DNA of 64,000 nt from Ochromonas danica (taxonomy: Eukaryota > Sar > Chrysophyceae > Chromulinales > Chromulinaceae). Under the pieces are notes generated by a model. The model worked only from the letters and a program-made list of their open reading frames with translations. It did not search any database and was not told the origin of the DNA. Position 1 is the first letter of the stretch. Each line of letters opens with the position of its first letter. The translations under genes were made by a program, and so were the position numbers. The stretch covers positions 1 to 64,000 of the forward strand of contig VKHL01000088.1 in NCBI GenBank assembly GCA_015146655.1, written 5' to 3'. Shown here one piece after another: positions 34,568-46,360 of this stretch.

Positions 34568-35885
34568 ATGATAAGTGAAAAGATCAACTTCACTTACCCT
34601 CCTATTGAAATAGATTTTTCAGATGATGCTTCCTCAGTCGATCTAAATGATCCATTTGATCATGAAATGGGTGGTATGAATGATGGATGTGGTGAGAGTC
34701 AAAACTTTGATACAGGTCCTATACCACTGACATCGAAAGAAAAGAGAAAGTAAGTGATGATGACTAGATTGACTTGACTGACTTACGGTCACCCTCGTAG
34801 ATGACTTCTCTCTCTATATATATATCTCTCTCTCTTTCTCCTTCTCCTACTTGCTTGACCTATATGCTAATATCTCTTACACTCACTCATTTTCTCTCTA
34901 TTATTATATATGATGGATAATAGAGAGAGGAATAAACTATTAGCAAGGAAAAGTCGAATGAAGTTGAAAGCTGATTTAGAGAATCTTAAAGCAAAGTTAA
35001 TGTATCTTATGAAAGAGAATGAATCATTACGAAGTCAACTCTATCGTGTGAGCACTCCACCTGTGAGTGCAGAAGCACTTCTTCATGAAGATTTCATTTT
35101 ACCTGAAAATATCGAATCTTTGGTTCAACAATTATTAGCAAGAACAGCACGTGGAAGTGCTCCACCACATAGATTGAAGACTGTCTCATTCTGTATTTCT
35201 AATGCTATCTCTCCTGATATGCCACTTGTGTATGCTTCTCCTGGGTTTTTGAAGTTAACAGGATATGAGATGCATGAAATTTTAGGACGTAATTGTCGTT
35301 TCTTACAAGGTCCTCGTACTGATCCAACAGAGGTTGCAAAAGTTAGTCGTGCACTTGCTGAAGGTCGTGATTATTCAACAGTATTACTAAATTATCGTAA
35401 GGATGGTCGAACATTTTGGAATCAAATTCTTCTTTCACATGTAAAAGATCGAGCAGGTCGGACTTTCTTCGTTGTAGGAATACAAACACAGGTAAGCGTT
35501 ATCTAACTGAAATGATTGATAAGGCCAGTAAATATGAGTATGACAACTCTTTGTCATGCATGAATAGGTCAAGCCAGTCAGTATGTCTGGCAACTTTCCG
35601 TCTTCTTCCTCTAATACTTCCACAGCCATGGAAGTTGATCATCCACCAGCTGCTGGTGACCATTGTCTATCTTCAGAAATTATAATGGAGGCTTCTAGTG
35701 GGTCTGGACGGACAACAGGGAGTGGCGAAGATGTCTTTGTTGTATTGCATCACCTCCTTTCCTCCACTTCAACCTCGCCTGTCCTGGTCCCTTCTGCCCC
35801 CTCATCGTCATCTTGTAATCAGTCTGTACAACAGGAAAAAGAATTGCAAAGCAGTCAAATAACAGATTCTATGCAGCTTTCATGA
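34568..35885 (+). CDS. AUREO: Aureochrome (bZIP-LOV blue-light transcription factor)
   Basis: Exons 34568-34749, 34924-35491 and 35568-35885; 355 residues from the Met used. The bZIP basic region N-x7-R (NKLLARKSR, 64-72) is followed by a leucine zipper. The LOV domain (about 145-255) carries GRNCRFLQG with the photoactive Cys185, and the flavin-binding stretch DGRTFWNQILLSHVKD. Blue light forms a flavin-cysteinyl adduct and alters dimerisation or DNA binding; aureochromes bind TGACGT. A 106-residue Ser-rich tail follows the LOV domain, longer than usual. An alternative start at 34476 is not in frame through an obvious intron, so the N-terminus is uncertain. Confidence 0.93.
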
Positions 35886-36144
35886 ATTTAAGCAAGTTGC
35901 TCTTAGCAAGCTTGATAAAGCCTTTGGTATCGCGCTATTCTGCTTCTTCATAGAGCTAATCTTCCTGGTTTATTGTTGATGAGAGCAGTTGAACTGACGA
36001 TCGATTTTTATTTCTTAGTTCTTGTAGGTGTTGTTAGCGGCGTGTTAATTATATTTGTTTGATATGTGATAGTATTTCTTTGCTTTTACAATAAAACCGG
36101 TTGGTTAGTTGGTTGGTTTGGTTGCATGCTATCCGGCGTGTTGC

Positions 36145-38007
36145 TTATAATAGTTTGTGCAGCAAGAAGATTCTTTCCAAAGCTTCCTCCATAAATCTAA
36201 GAACGAAGAGCAAGTCGTAAAAAGCAAAGAAAGACAAAATTGTGGGTTAAGAATTTATAACTTACTTGTCAGGAGTGGAAGCGCCAGAGGTCACACCCAC
36301 AGTGATGGGACCAGCTCGCAAGAAAGGCTTTTCACGAACAATTGAACCATCCGTCTCGCGATGCTCAATGGAATTATCTTCAAAGATTCTCTCAGCCCGA
36401 TCAATGTGGAAACATTTCTTGCCTAAATGCTCACAATAAATGGTAATCCAAAGACATCCAGGGCATCACACACAGTGGATGACATGACACATACCAAATT
36501 TATGAGGAATCTCCTTCAAATGGGCTGTATTTGAGCTATCAAAGCCACCCACTACCAGTATGAAGTCCACGGTAGGATCTTCTACTAGCTTTGAAACAGC
36601 ATCTTGGCGCTCTTGTGTTGCGTCACAAATAGTATCAAACTCTTTGTAATGTGCTGAAAGATCTTGTGGCCCATACTTTTTTAGCATAGACATCTCAAGC
36701 AATCGACCAATCTCTTTGGTTTCACGTTTATACATAGTGGTCTGATTGGCCAAACCCACTTTCTTGAGGTGAACATTTGGATCAAATCCCTTGGAGACTG
36801 CATTGCGGAACTTCCTCATGAATTCTTCTGCATCTCCACCATTCACAATAAAGTCGGCAACGTACTTAGCTTCTTCAATATCCTATATAACACCAAAATT
36901 AGACGTACTTTCAGGCTTTACTCAACGCAAATCAAGCAGTAAACACAACTACAACCTTCACAATAATATAGTTCTCGCAAAAGGAAGCTGTAGCTACGGT
37001 TTCCTCATGTTGATACTTGCCATGAATCACACTATGAGTGAAGACAATATAATTAAGAATTAAGCGTAGAAGAACAATGTCAGGAGGAAACGCACCTAGT
37101 TTGCTCAGCTCGACGATGATTATCCACAGCATTCCACACTTTGCTCACCCAGGCACAAGTAGTATCCACAATGATCACGCCCCTATTAGTACAACAAGTG
37201 TTCTGATCAAATAGGCTAGTGGACCAAATAGGAAACGAAAAGCAACTACATTTTATCAAGCAGCTGCATCTCTTGGATAGTTGCACCAAAAGCAGGCAGG
37301 ATAACCACATCGCCTGACTTGACACCACTGAAATCCTTCGCACCTTGCTTACCAGCAAGGAATTGAATACCCATTGCCTTGAGACGTTCATTTACCTGTG
37401 GATTGTGGATGATCTCATTGGTAATATGAATAGTCTTGTCAGGGAAATGTGCACGTGCTTCATAAGCCATGGCAACAGCTCGTTCAACACCCCAACAGAA
37501 ACCAAAGCTCTCTGCTAACTTTACAGTAATATCCCCACGACGTACTACTCCTCCATTTGCTTTGAGTTCAGCAACAAGTGAAGAAGTAAACTCCTTGGAC
37601 ATCATTTCTTCCACTTTGTCCTTTTCCTCCTTGAATCCCATTCTATTGTAATTCTCATTTTTCAAGATACGTCGACGCTATGATGATGATGGTGATGATG
37701 ATGTTAGCAATCATTAATGAGAATATGTAAGATAAAGCATAAAAATAGCAGCAAAATGTTTCAACCAACCTCTTCTCGTGGACTAAACTTCTTCTCATCA
37801 ACATTGGACTCCAAGGAAAGTCGCAAAGTTGATCGCATACGCTACATGAATAATGACATATTGACTCAAGTTTAACTACTACGTCAAGAAGAAAGTAACA
37901 TGCAATATGATGCATGAACTAACCTGGAAAGTAGTATAACCATGAACCATCTCACTTGATAAACATATTGTTACAACAATCAATACAACCCAAGCATTTC
38001 CTATCAT
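36145..38007 (-). CDS. ispH: 4-hydroxy-3-methylbut-2-enyl diphosphate reductase, plastid
   Basis: Eight exons: 38007-37924, 37841-37770, 37677-37250, 37182-37096, 37031-36956, 36882-36495, 36422-36266 and 36196-36145; 447 residues, with all junctions in frame. Exon 1 is a signal peptide ([20 protein letters not shown]) followed by YTTF, an import-type motif. The three Fe-S cysteines lie in [23 protein letters not shown] and [26 protein letters not shown] marks the cyanobacterial/plant type. It makes IPP and DMAPP in the last step of the MEP pathway. The short last exon ([10 protein letters not shown]) is typical of the family's C-terminus. Confidence 0.95.
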
Positions 38008-38318
38008 CTTCTATATTCAAAAGAGAGGAACAAATAAAGCAACAATTTATTTTCTTCTTTTGTATTAGCTATTTGTCCGCTTCCCGCTTTCTGTTGTTGT
38101 TGAGTTTGCTGGCTTTTGCAGAGGGGCAATTATTGCTATTTGCGTTGGAACATCACTTTCCCCAACGCAGCAATATAAACAAAATCGCGTTGGTTGGAGA
38201 AACGAGTTGTTTCAGCCAGTACAGGGAAGGCCCCTGAGAGAATTGAATTGAGTTGTTCCTTTAATTGATTTTAGTCTACCAGCTACTGACTGTTAATAGA
38301 AAACAGTAAAATGCTATA
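38008..38318. other. Divergent promoter region, IspH and 899-aa gene
   Basis: A 311-bp interval between divergent starts. No motif or gene recognised. Confidence 0.45.
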
Positions 38319-41215
38319 ATGGGAGCTGCAGCAGGAAAGCAATTTCAACATGAGAAAGCAAAACATGCTTCCGCTGTCTTAGATGCTATAGAGAATTATG
38401 AAAAGAATCATCCCGGAGAATTCGATGATGAGAAATATCCCATAGATCGACATCTTTTTAAACGACGTGTTCTCTTAGCAGCAAGTGAAGTCAAAAGAAA
38501 TGGTCAAGATATTGATCGTAGTCTATCCCAGTTAACAGATATGGATTTAGATACTTTGTGTGAAGTTGTTGAAAAACATCGTCGAGAACAACGAAATAAG
38601 AATGGGAATAGTAATAGTAATAGTAGTGTTGGTGGGAATAGTGGAAGAGAGTTGAAAACTCCTTCTTTTGAAATTCCTGTTCCTTTTGAAGAAGAAGAAG
38701 AGGAAGATGTTGTTGAAGATGTTGAACCTTCAGATAATGAACATGCTTTAGGTAATGATAATATTGATGAAACTACTTCTGTCCTTTCGTATGGAGATGG
38801 AGATGTTGCTACGGCACGTGACTCAGAGGGAGAAGTAGATGCCTCAGGACCAGTTCTTATCCGTCGTCCTAGTCCCTTTGCTACACACACAAGCAATCCA
38901 AGACCTAGTCGAGGGGATGTGGATGAGACATTAGTGGAGACCATTGAAGGTGATCTCTCGGATGATCTGATTGTTAGCCCCAATCGCCTCACAAAACAAG
39001 CATTAAAGATTCTTGCCCCTAACACTGATAATGGACTTGTTGAAGCCTTAGCAAAGTTCTGGGAGATTGAAGAGATTGTGGAGTCACCCCTCCCTACTGC
39101 AAGTCCACGTTCCTCTGCCTTGGATAGTGCTGACAGCAAGTCTCTCTTGAAAAGAGCTTATCAGAATCGCTCCAAACTTATTGATGATCGAAATGAAACC
39201 TTAATGGGTTTACAAAGACAAAAAGTGATGAGTTTTACTCAAAATGCACAACTAGAGAGAGAAGTGGAAGCCCTACAAAGACAATTAGAGAAAATGGAAG
39301 AAATGGATAGAACTCTTGTAAAAGATCCTTCAACCTCTTCTATTCCATCTTCAACAAGCAAGACAATGACGACAGGGTCGAGAACAAGAAACCATTATCA
39401 CAGTTCTGCTATTATCTTTCCTGAACAAACGGAGCAACATTCACCACCTCCTTCTATCTTTCCCATTGAGGAGGAAGGTAAGGATTGGAGTGAAGAGATG
39501 ATGTATCATGGAGGTCATAAGCCAACAGCTCCACGTAGACACTTCCGTTATCGAGATCACAAGCATGTCCCATCACCTTCTACGAGTGAGAGTGAAGGAG
39601 AAATATCGAGTAGTCGTGCTGATGCGAAAGACTATCCATCACGCTCCCCTCGCAACGGTCCTTTGCCTCCATCTATGGCCGTAAAAGACAAACTCATTTC
39701 ACCATCTCACCGCCCATTGCGAAGACACTTGAGGCCGCGGCAATCCAATAGTAGCGTGGGTGGGGATTCTGATGATCTTAGTGGGAGCAGCCCCAAAGCC
39801 AAAGCTAAGGCTCCTTCGCAGAAACAGCAGCTTTCAGACTCCGAGAAAAGTCAGTCTTCTACCACTCGCACTGGTCACGGAGGAGAAGCTAATCGTTCAG
39901 CACGCAGGGCTTCTCCCCTGGATAATCGCCGTGAGCCCAAATCATCGGATCGTGAAGACGAAGCTATTAGGAGTAACAAAGATAGTGGCGAGGTTGAGCA
40001 TTCTGTTCGTTCTCACAACAACCGCGTGCAGAAGAGTGGAGCTTTGAAGAACCTGAACAAACGGTGAGGAACATGTTCATATCTGCTCTATTTATTGTCG
40101 CTGACAGTTCGCCTTGTGTTTCCTCAGAAGGTATTCATTGGATGGAGCGATCACTCCAACGGCGGATCCTGAACCATCTACTGGAGAAACACCCATGAGA
40201 CATGAGCTTCAAGTTCTTGGCCGTGAGGATTATAAGAGTCCCTCCAAGCGTTCTAATATACGTCTTCGTAGATTGAAGAAAGACCATAGTGTGGGGACTC
40301 AAGAAGACTCGGTCGTCGCTATTGCCTTCGAATCCAATGCTGATCAAGATAAAAATACGAGAGCAGACTATCAAGACGTTGAAAATGATCTCGATGTCTC
40401 AAACAGCCAAGTAAACGACTTGTCCAGCCCTCCTTCTGGTGTAGTCGAGGATGCCTCACCAGCTCCTTCAACACAATCTCATCATGCTGCTGTCCATCCT
40501 GTGCGGAGAAAGAAAGGAAGAGCCATCACAGTCTCTGCAGCACCTAAGGCTGCTTCAACAGACTCGACTCCTACTTCTCAAATATCTTCCACACCAGCAG
40601 TTTGGACGAATGAACTAGACTATGGGTAGGGTACCATTGAATCCTTTTGGAATTGCTTGTTAATGATGATTCACTGTTGTTGGGTTTTAGATGGGCTGAA
40701 GTTAGTCTACTATTGCGTAAAGCGATCAAGACAGAGCAAGACATGCTCTACACGGTGGCTGCCGCTGAAGCTGGCATCTTGTTCACGGATCAGGTATCTT
40801 CACTCCTTTTCCCGCCTGTTTGGTATTTATCTCAATCAGACTATTTGGTAATGTGTTTTAGATGAACAGTCTTGCCAAGTCATTGAATGTTCTTCGAGGT
40901 ACCCTGTCTCGCTGGATACTTCCCTATGATAATAACACACGGATTGACAGTCAATGCAGCACTCCCCACTCAGTGCTCGAATCCATGCCAGAAGAATTCC
41001 GTGGGAAGCTGTCTGAGAGACAGGTACACTATCTAGTATCAGGTGCTAATGGTGTTAGAAAGCTTGTTCGAATCAAGATCGCTGATGATAATGACCTCGA
41101 ACAGGCACGGAAAGCTCTCCAGACTATCAATACATTCTTTAAATTGCTCTATCGACAAGCTGAGCTTCATGCAAAGCATCCTTTTGAACTTCTTAAGCTA
41201 AGTGGATCTTTATAA
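38319..41215 (+). CDS. 899-residue unknown protein with possible N-myristoylation site
   Basis: Exons 38319-40063, 40128-40625, 40691-40793 and 40862-41215. It starts MGAAAGK, so Gly2 could be myristoylated. A structured N-terminal region (residues 10-95, helical) is followed by a long acidic/Ser-rich linker and a coiled coil near 305-335 (LEREVEALQRQLEKMEEMDR). Basic low-complexity sequence comes next, then a second structured C-terminal region (about 750-899; WAEVSLLLRKAIKTEQDMLY and ARKALQTINTFFKLLYRQ). I do not recognise a family. The layout suggests a membrane-linked scaffold, but that is inference. Confidence 0.75.
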
Positions 41216-41446
41216 GATTCATTGAAGTGCGATCATATTGTAAATAATCCGTATCCAGTCTAACCATAAATTCAAGCGATTGTTTCGTTTAGACACTTCC
41301 TTGACAACAACTAACTCTAAATCAAATATCTTGAAGTGTAAGCTGTGGTGTTATTATAGAAGTTATCTTCATTAAAGCAATCAAGCATGACAATGGCCAC
41401 TTGATGACAAACACCAACACATCCGAGCATACGAAAGCCAGACAAT

Positions 41447-42394
41447 CTAATTCTCAAGAACTTTCTCAAACCACGCCATCAATCGGTCTTTCAGAAAATA
41501 GGCAGCATGACCTTCATTCAATGCTTCCAGCTTTGATCGTATCTCTTTCAGGATAGCTTGATTCTTCTTCTTACTCCCACTCTTCAATTGTATCAGAACC
41601 TCAGAGCTGTCACCATCAAGGACACAATCACGTGTAAATGATCGCAAGTCTCGAATTAGCGTGACATCTAAACCAAGACTGCTAATGAACTCAGAGGCCT
41701 TGACAAACTCTGCTCGCCTCTGAACCACATCAGCAATGAAGGCTTTCTTCTCTTCAGCCTCACTTTCATCAAAGTCAGTATCTTGTGGATATTCCAGATT
41801 CTGTTGACCATGTAGCATCAGTAAGCAGTCCCTTCCGTTCATAAACTGGGATGATGAAGATGAAGACGATGACGATGAAGACGATGATGAAGCTTGTGCT
41901 ATAATATCATCACGAATATATCGAAATACTTCAGCAATAAGATTCTTAAACTCGACATCATCACCATTCTTTGTTACAACAGATTCTAACGCACCAATAG
42001 CTTCCTCAAATAATGAGAACATTGCACCTAGGAGCTGATTGTCAGATTTTAAACATCCATTTTCACATTTCAGAGTTTCATTCTCCCATGTTAATGTATT
42101 GAGAACTTGTTGATGTGTTTGGTCTTTGAGAGAAACTTCCTTTTGTATCACTTCTACATAACTTATAAACTTTGCCTCTAATTCTTCTTTCATTTTAAGA
42201 AATTGAAGATCTTGATTCTGTTGTTTTAATGTGATATTCTCTTGAACTTGACTCTTATAGCGTCTAAATAGATCTTGAATGATATCAGAATCAAGCTGGT
42301 TGTCCAGTTTTGTACAGATAGAAGCTATTTGTACTCCCAAGGTATCAACTTCCTCAGTCAGTCTTTTCTCTTCTTCTTCTAACTCATCCATCAT
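41447..42394 (-). CDS. Coiled-coil protein with poly-Ser run
   Basis: Single exon, 315 residues. Residues 1-125 form heptad-rich coiled coil (MDELEEEEKRLTEEVDTLG onward). A run of 16 serines near 170-185 comes from a GAT/GAC-type microsatellite at about 41850-41892. The C-terminal half is helical. No signal peptide or domain recognised. Convergent with the 899-residue gene and divergent from RPB7. Confidence 0.7.
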   Translation of the reverse strand: MMDELEEEEKRLTEEVDTLGVQIASICTKLDNQLDSDIIQDLFRRYKSQVQENITLKQQNQDLQFLKMKEELEAKFISYVEVIQKEVSLKDQTHQQVLNTLTWENETLKCENGCLKSDNQLLGAMFSLFEEAIGALESVVTKNGDDVEFKNLIAEVFRYIRDDIIAQASSSSSSSSSSSSSSQFMNGRDCLLMLHGQQNLEYPQDTDFDESEAEEKKAFIADVVQRRAEFVKASEFISSLGLDVTLIRDLRSFTRDCVLDGDSSEVLIQLKSGSKKKNQAILKEIRSKLEALNEGHAAYFLKDRLMAWFEKVLEN

Positions 42395-42621
42395 TTGAGC
42401 AATATGTTACCCCACAAGTTGGCCAGCAGGACAACACTGTGATGGGACTGTGAGAGAGAGAGAGAGTGTGTGAACTTGCTGTCTTAAGTTAACGCCTTCC
42501 CACCGCAAGACAGTAATAGTTGAAATCGTTAAGTTAAGAGGAGAACCAACAACCCCCCACATGCTGGAAAATCAGTCATAATTAATTATCAATATTATAA
42601 GAATAGTGAAGTATTATAGAA

Positions 42622-43239
42622 ATGTTCTTCATAAAGAAACTACGAAGAGAAGTTGAATTAGAACCACGATTTCTAGGTCCACAATTAAAAGAACATGTTC
42701 GTAATAAAGTGACGGCAGAATTAGAAGGACAATGTTTAGGAAAACATGGTTATGTTATCTCTTTATTAGAGATTAAAGATGAAGATATTCTACCTGGACT
42801 AGTTGATAATGACAGTGGTGCAGTTCATATTACAGTCTATTATAGTGTGGTTCTTTTGCGTTTATTCCGTAATGAAGTGGTTGATGCTGTTGTTAGTATG
42901 GCATCAGATCAAAATGGATTTTTTGCAAGAGTTGGTCCATTATTAATCTTTGTGAGTAGACATAGTATGCCTGATGATATCTCATTTAATCATATTGATG
43001 GAGATTGTTGGAAGTCTGAAGATGAAAAGGTTGTCATTCTCCTTCTTGTCTATCTGACATTATATCATCTTGGCTAATATTGCTTGTTGTCTGTCTGATG
43101 ATTGGTTATGCTGCTGTAGGTGGAAATTCGTGAAGGATCAATTGTTCGACTTAAGGTCATTGGTCTAAATGTTGAGAAAGGTTCAATTAGTGCAGTGGGT
43201 ACAATCAAGGAGAACTTCTTGGGACAGTTGGAGATCTAG
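42622..43239 (+). CDS. RPB7: RNA polymerase II subunit RPB7
   Basis: Exons 42622-43029 and 43120-43239; 175 residues, close to the usual 171-172. It starts MFFIKKLRREVELEPRFLGP, the conserved tip of the Rpb7 N-terminal domain. VYYSVVLLRLFRNEVVDAVV leads into the OB fold, and it ends VGTIKENFLGQLEI. Rpb7 pairs with Rpb4 as the stalk of polymerase II and contacts nascent RNA. Confidence 0.95.
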
Positions 43240-43455
43240 ACAACAACAATCACATGAAAACAACAAAAACCAAAACCTTATTCTGCACACACAGTTTTCC
43301 CCCATTTAACTACTCCCCTCTCAGCTCTCATTCTAGCCGAAGTCACCACTTACTGCTGTACTTTAATATCTTTATCCTACCCCAATCTTCATTGTCTTTT
43401 TCCCCTAACCTAGCTAGTCTTTCTTTCTATTTACACACAAAATAGTGTAGTCTTA

Positions 43456-44733
43456 CTAACTCTTCACTGACGGTGCAAGCTGGCGCTGGAGAAAGGCTTC
43501 CTCTTCGAAGAAACTCGCTGTTACTTGACGTCCTCCAAAAAACCGTCCATTCAGTTCTTTCAATGCTCGAATAGAAGCATCTTGTCTTTCAAATCGAACA
43601 AAGATGCGTACTCTCATCTGATCAGAAAGTTCAGGGAATGCAGTACGCTTTGCAAGGAAGACTTCACAGTCTAAGACCCGACCAAAACGCTCACATTCTT
43701 CTCTGGTCTCTTTAGCCAACTCCTCTCCATCTGCCATGGCCTCTTCAAGAGATACCATGTTTTGTAACAACAGAACACGACTAACCTTGCTGAAGGAAGA
43801 AACAGCTTTGCGTTTCATACCAACTTGGGGTTCTAGTAGCGATGCTTGTAAAACAGTTGGCTCCTCCTCCACATTATTCTTTTTCTCTTCTACATCTTGT
43901 CTTAAATCTCTTCTTCCTTCTCTTTCTTTCTCTACTGCTTCTGAGGAAGAAAGATCTGAGGACATCTGTTGAGTAATCCAAGCAGGCAGATTCATTACTC
44001 CTCTGCCCCTTCCTCGACCCATTGTAACACCACCCGAAATAGATGGATTAGTATTGTTAGATATGGATGTGGTGGAATGGGAATTTGTTGCCGCAGTGGC
44101 AGTGGCAAGCAGTTTTTGGAAGTCTCCCGACTCTGCCGCCAATTGTCTCTCACGTTCCTTCTCACGGCGTTGACGTTCCATCTCTTCTAATGTCCTTTGA
44201 TTATCTTCTGCTAACTTAGCAAGGCGTTTCATTTCTTCTCTTTCTTGACAAAATGTGAGGTAGTCGTTGGGTCGCATGGGATCGTAGCTGTCCTGCCCTT
44301 CTACATCGAACGAAGAGTTTGTATTGAATAACTCCGGCTCCTCCTCCTCTTCTTCTTTGTGTTGCTCTTGGGAGTTCTCTTGACTGTTTGTTTCTCTCAC
44401 AATAGATGGTTCACTAGCTGAGACAGGTTTCTGAATAGTAGACACTGTGTTTTGATTATCAGAAGGTGCAGAAGTCTTCACTCCACTTGATGCTGACAAA
44501 GCATTGTGTATTTTTGAAGTCTGCCTTGGCTTAAAGAGCAACGTGGCACTGAAAGGCTTGTTGTTGGGTTTGGCTTTCACACCTTCTTGGCTTGTGCCTG
44601 CTTCTCTTGTTTCAACTGTGGGGACAGGGAGCGAGAGAGACTTGGTCTCAGATAAACTCCCACTTTGTGAAGAAGAATCCTTCCAGGAGTCTTTCTCAGC
44701 TCCGATTGGAGGCAAATCGCCATAGAGGTCCAT
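43456..44733 (-). CDS. SPF45/RBM17-like splicing factor
   Basis: Single exon, 425 residues. The start MDLYGDLPPIGAEKDSW resembles the SPF45 N-terminus. A charged helix at about 155-205 (REEMKRLAKLAEDNQRTLEE) and an RGRGRG patch lie in the middle. The last 95 residues are a UHM-type RRM (ECERFGRVLDCEVFLAKR, VRIFVRFERQDASIRALKEL, RFFGGRQVTASFF). SPF45 UHM binds ULM peptides of SF1, U2AF65 and SF3b155. I see no G-patch, which SPF45 normally has between these parts. Confidence 0.75.
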   Translation of the reverse strand: MDLYGDLPPIGAEKDSWKDSSSQSGSLSETKSLSLPVPTVETREAGTSQEGVKAKPNNKPFSATLLFKPRQTSKIHNALSASSGVKTSAPSDNQNTVSTIQKPVSASEPSIVRETNSQENSQEQHKEEEEEEPELFNTNSSFDVEGQDSYDPMRPNDYLTFCQEREEMKRLAKLAEDNQRTLEEMERQRREKERERQLAAESGDFQKLLATATAATNSHSTTSISNNTNPSISGGVTMGRGRGRGVMNLPAWITQQMSSDLSSSEAVEKEREGRRDLRQDVEEKKNNVEEEPTVLQASLLEPQVGMKRKAVSSFSKVSRVLLLQNMVSLEEAMADGEELAKETREECERFGRVLDCEVFLAKRTAFPELSDQMRVRIFVRFERQDASIRALKELNGRFFGGRQVTASFFEEEAFLQRQLAPSVKS

Positions 44734-44903
44734 TCTAAATTTATCTTTTCTTCTGGCTGATCATCATCAAAGAACCCTCTATTCCACATGGAATCCATGG
44801 AAAATGCCATTAAAATCAAAAATGACGACATCATACTTAGATTTAAGTGTTGTCAAGACCATGTATTACATTCTCAAAATGGATTGTAAAAGATGAAAGA
44901 AGT

Positions 44904-46043
44904 TCACTTTTTGCCATTCTTTTTTGCATTGAAATTTGGCAACCAATTCTCCTTAAACCATTTGATGGTATCAGCCCAACCTTGCTCGAAGGAAATCAGA
45001 GGCTCGTACTTGAGATCACGCTTAGCAGCTGCTATATTGAAATGGCGATCAATGACAAGCATCTTCACAGCAAAAGGATTGAGCTTGAGATAGTAATTGA
45101 CGCGATGACTGGGTACGCCACTGACCGCAGAGAAGGCATTGCCCACAAAGACGCAAACGTAAGCAATGAACATCATAAACCAAGTGGGAAGCTTGAACTT
45201 CTGCCAAAGACTTGAGAATCCCATCGCAATGATAGCTTCATCAAGAACTTTCCAGAACTGCACACCTGGTCCATCGGTGACGATATAGAAGCGACCCAAG
45301 GCAGGGCTATTAGGATAAAGCGCCTCATAGCCAAGAATTAAGCCATGACAATAGTTATCAACATGACAAAAGGAGATCTTATTGTTTCCATCTCCAAAGA
45401 TGCGTAATGATCCAGAGGCAGCAGTTTCGAGGAGGTTGGGAAGGAAGAGTCCATCGCGAGGACCATACACTTGATGAGGAGCGACTGCGATAGTGAGTAA
45501 ATCGTCTGCCTTGTTTCCACAGGCATCAAGCACAGCTTTCTCTCCCAAGGCTTTCGTTTCAGCATAAGGCTGCAGGAATTGCGGAGCATAGTCACCGCCA
45601 TTCTTCTGGAAAAGTTCGTCTTCAGTTAGATTGCTGACATTAGGGTCTGGGTAGGGGAAGCGTGTGCTGGGACTACTGCTCATAACTAGCCTCTTTATAC
45701 CTAGCTTCTTACAAGCATCAAGGATATTTAAAGTACCTTCATAATTGACTTTGACATATGCCTCTTTGGGATGATATGGACCCACCAAGGCCGCGATATG
45801 AAAGATCGCTTCAACACCTTGAGCAGCTTTTAAAACAACATCTGGATTAGTTAAATCACCTTGAACATATTCAATTTCAGGTCGTTTTAATCCATCTTTT
45901 GGAGTTGGTGCGATATCAAAGGAAACAACACGTTTGCAACCTCTTTCAACTAGCATCTCCACAAGACGTTGTCCAACAAAACCACTTCCACCTGTCACAA
46001 GACATGATCGTGGGATATTTCGAAATCCTGGTTTACCTTCCAT
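44904..46043 (-). CDS. NSDHL-like 3-beta-hydroxysteroid/sterol-4-carboxylate 3-dehydrogenase
   Basis: Single exon, 379 residues. NAD-binding VTGGSGFVGQRLVEML is at about 16-31, and HIAALVGPYHPKEAYVKVNY and the catalytic YAETK follow. A hydrophobic segment near 295-320 (WFMMFIAYVCVFVGNAFSAV) fits a membrane-bound ER enzyme. It ends in a basic NAKKNGKK. Close family: sterol C-4 demethylation decarboxylase (ERG26/NSDHL), which oxidises and decarboxylates 4-carboxysterols. Other 3-beta-HSD family members cannot be ruled out. Confidence 0.85.
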   Translation of the reverse strand: MEGKPGFRNIPRSCLVTGGSGFVGQRLVEMLVERGCKRVVSFDIAPTPKDGLKRPEIEYVQGDLTNPDVVLKAAQGVEAIFHIAALVGPYHPKEAYVKVNYEGTLNILDACKKLGIKRLVMSSSPSTRFPYPDPNVSNLTEDELFQKNGGDYAPQFLQPYAETKALGEKAVLDACGNKADDLLTIAVAPHQVYGPRDGLFLPNLLETAASGSLRIFGDGNNKISFCHVDNYCHGLILGYEALYPNSPALGRFYIVTDGPGVQFWKVLDEAIIAMGFSSLWQKFKLPTWFMMFIAYVCVFVGNAFSAVSGVPSHRVNYYLKLNPFAVKMLVIDRHFNIAAAKRDLKYEPLISFEQGWADTIKWFKENWLPNFNAKKNGKK

Positions 46044-46190
46044 GATCAGTTAATAATGAGTTGTGATTTTTCTCTTTCACACCACCAGCAAGCAAACAAC
46101 AACAACACTGCCTAAAATCCATCGCATGGGATTTAGTGCTTGGGAGAAAATAGTATTGGCTGTGGGAGAAATGCATGGCGTGTCCAGTCG

Positions 46191-46360
46191 AAACAACCCT
46201 GACATTAGACTTTTATAATGCAAAACCTTCAGTTTGAAATCAAATAATGCGGTTTTGAGGATGATTTCATCCCTCAAACTGGAATATGATCCTCAAAACC
46301 GCATTATTTGATTTCAAACTGAAGGTTTTGCATTATAAAAGTCTAATGTCAGGGTTGTTT
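46191..46360. repeat. Perfect 72-bp inverted repeat (hairpin)
   Basis: Arms 46191-46262 and 46289-46360 are exact reverse complements around a 26-base loop; outer ends AAACAACCCTGACATTAG. It sits in the divergent promoter interval (46044-46526) of the sterol dehydrogenase and the GH5 gene. No target duplication is clear. It may be a MITE-like insertion or a transcribed hairpin. Confidence 0.95.

Noticed and set aside
38504-39139. A 211-codon minus-strand frame
   Set aside because: Shadow of the Ser/Asp-rich linker of the 899-residue protein.
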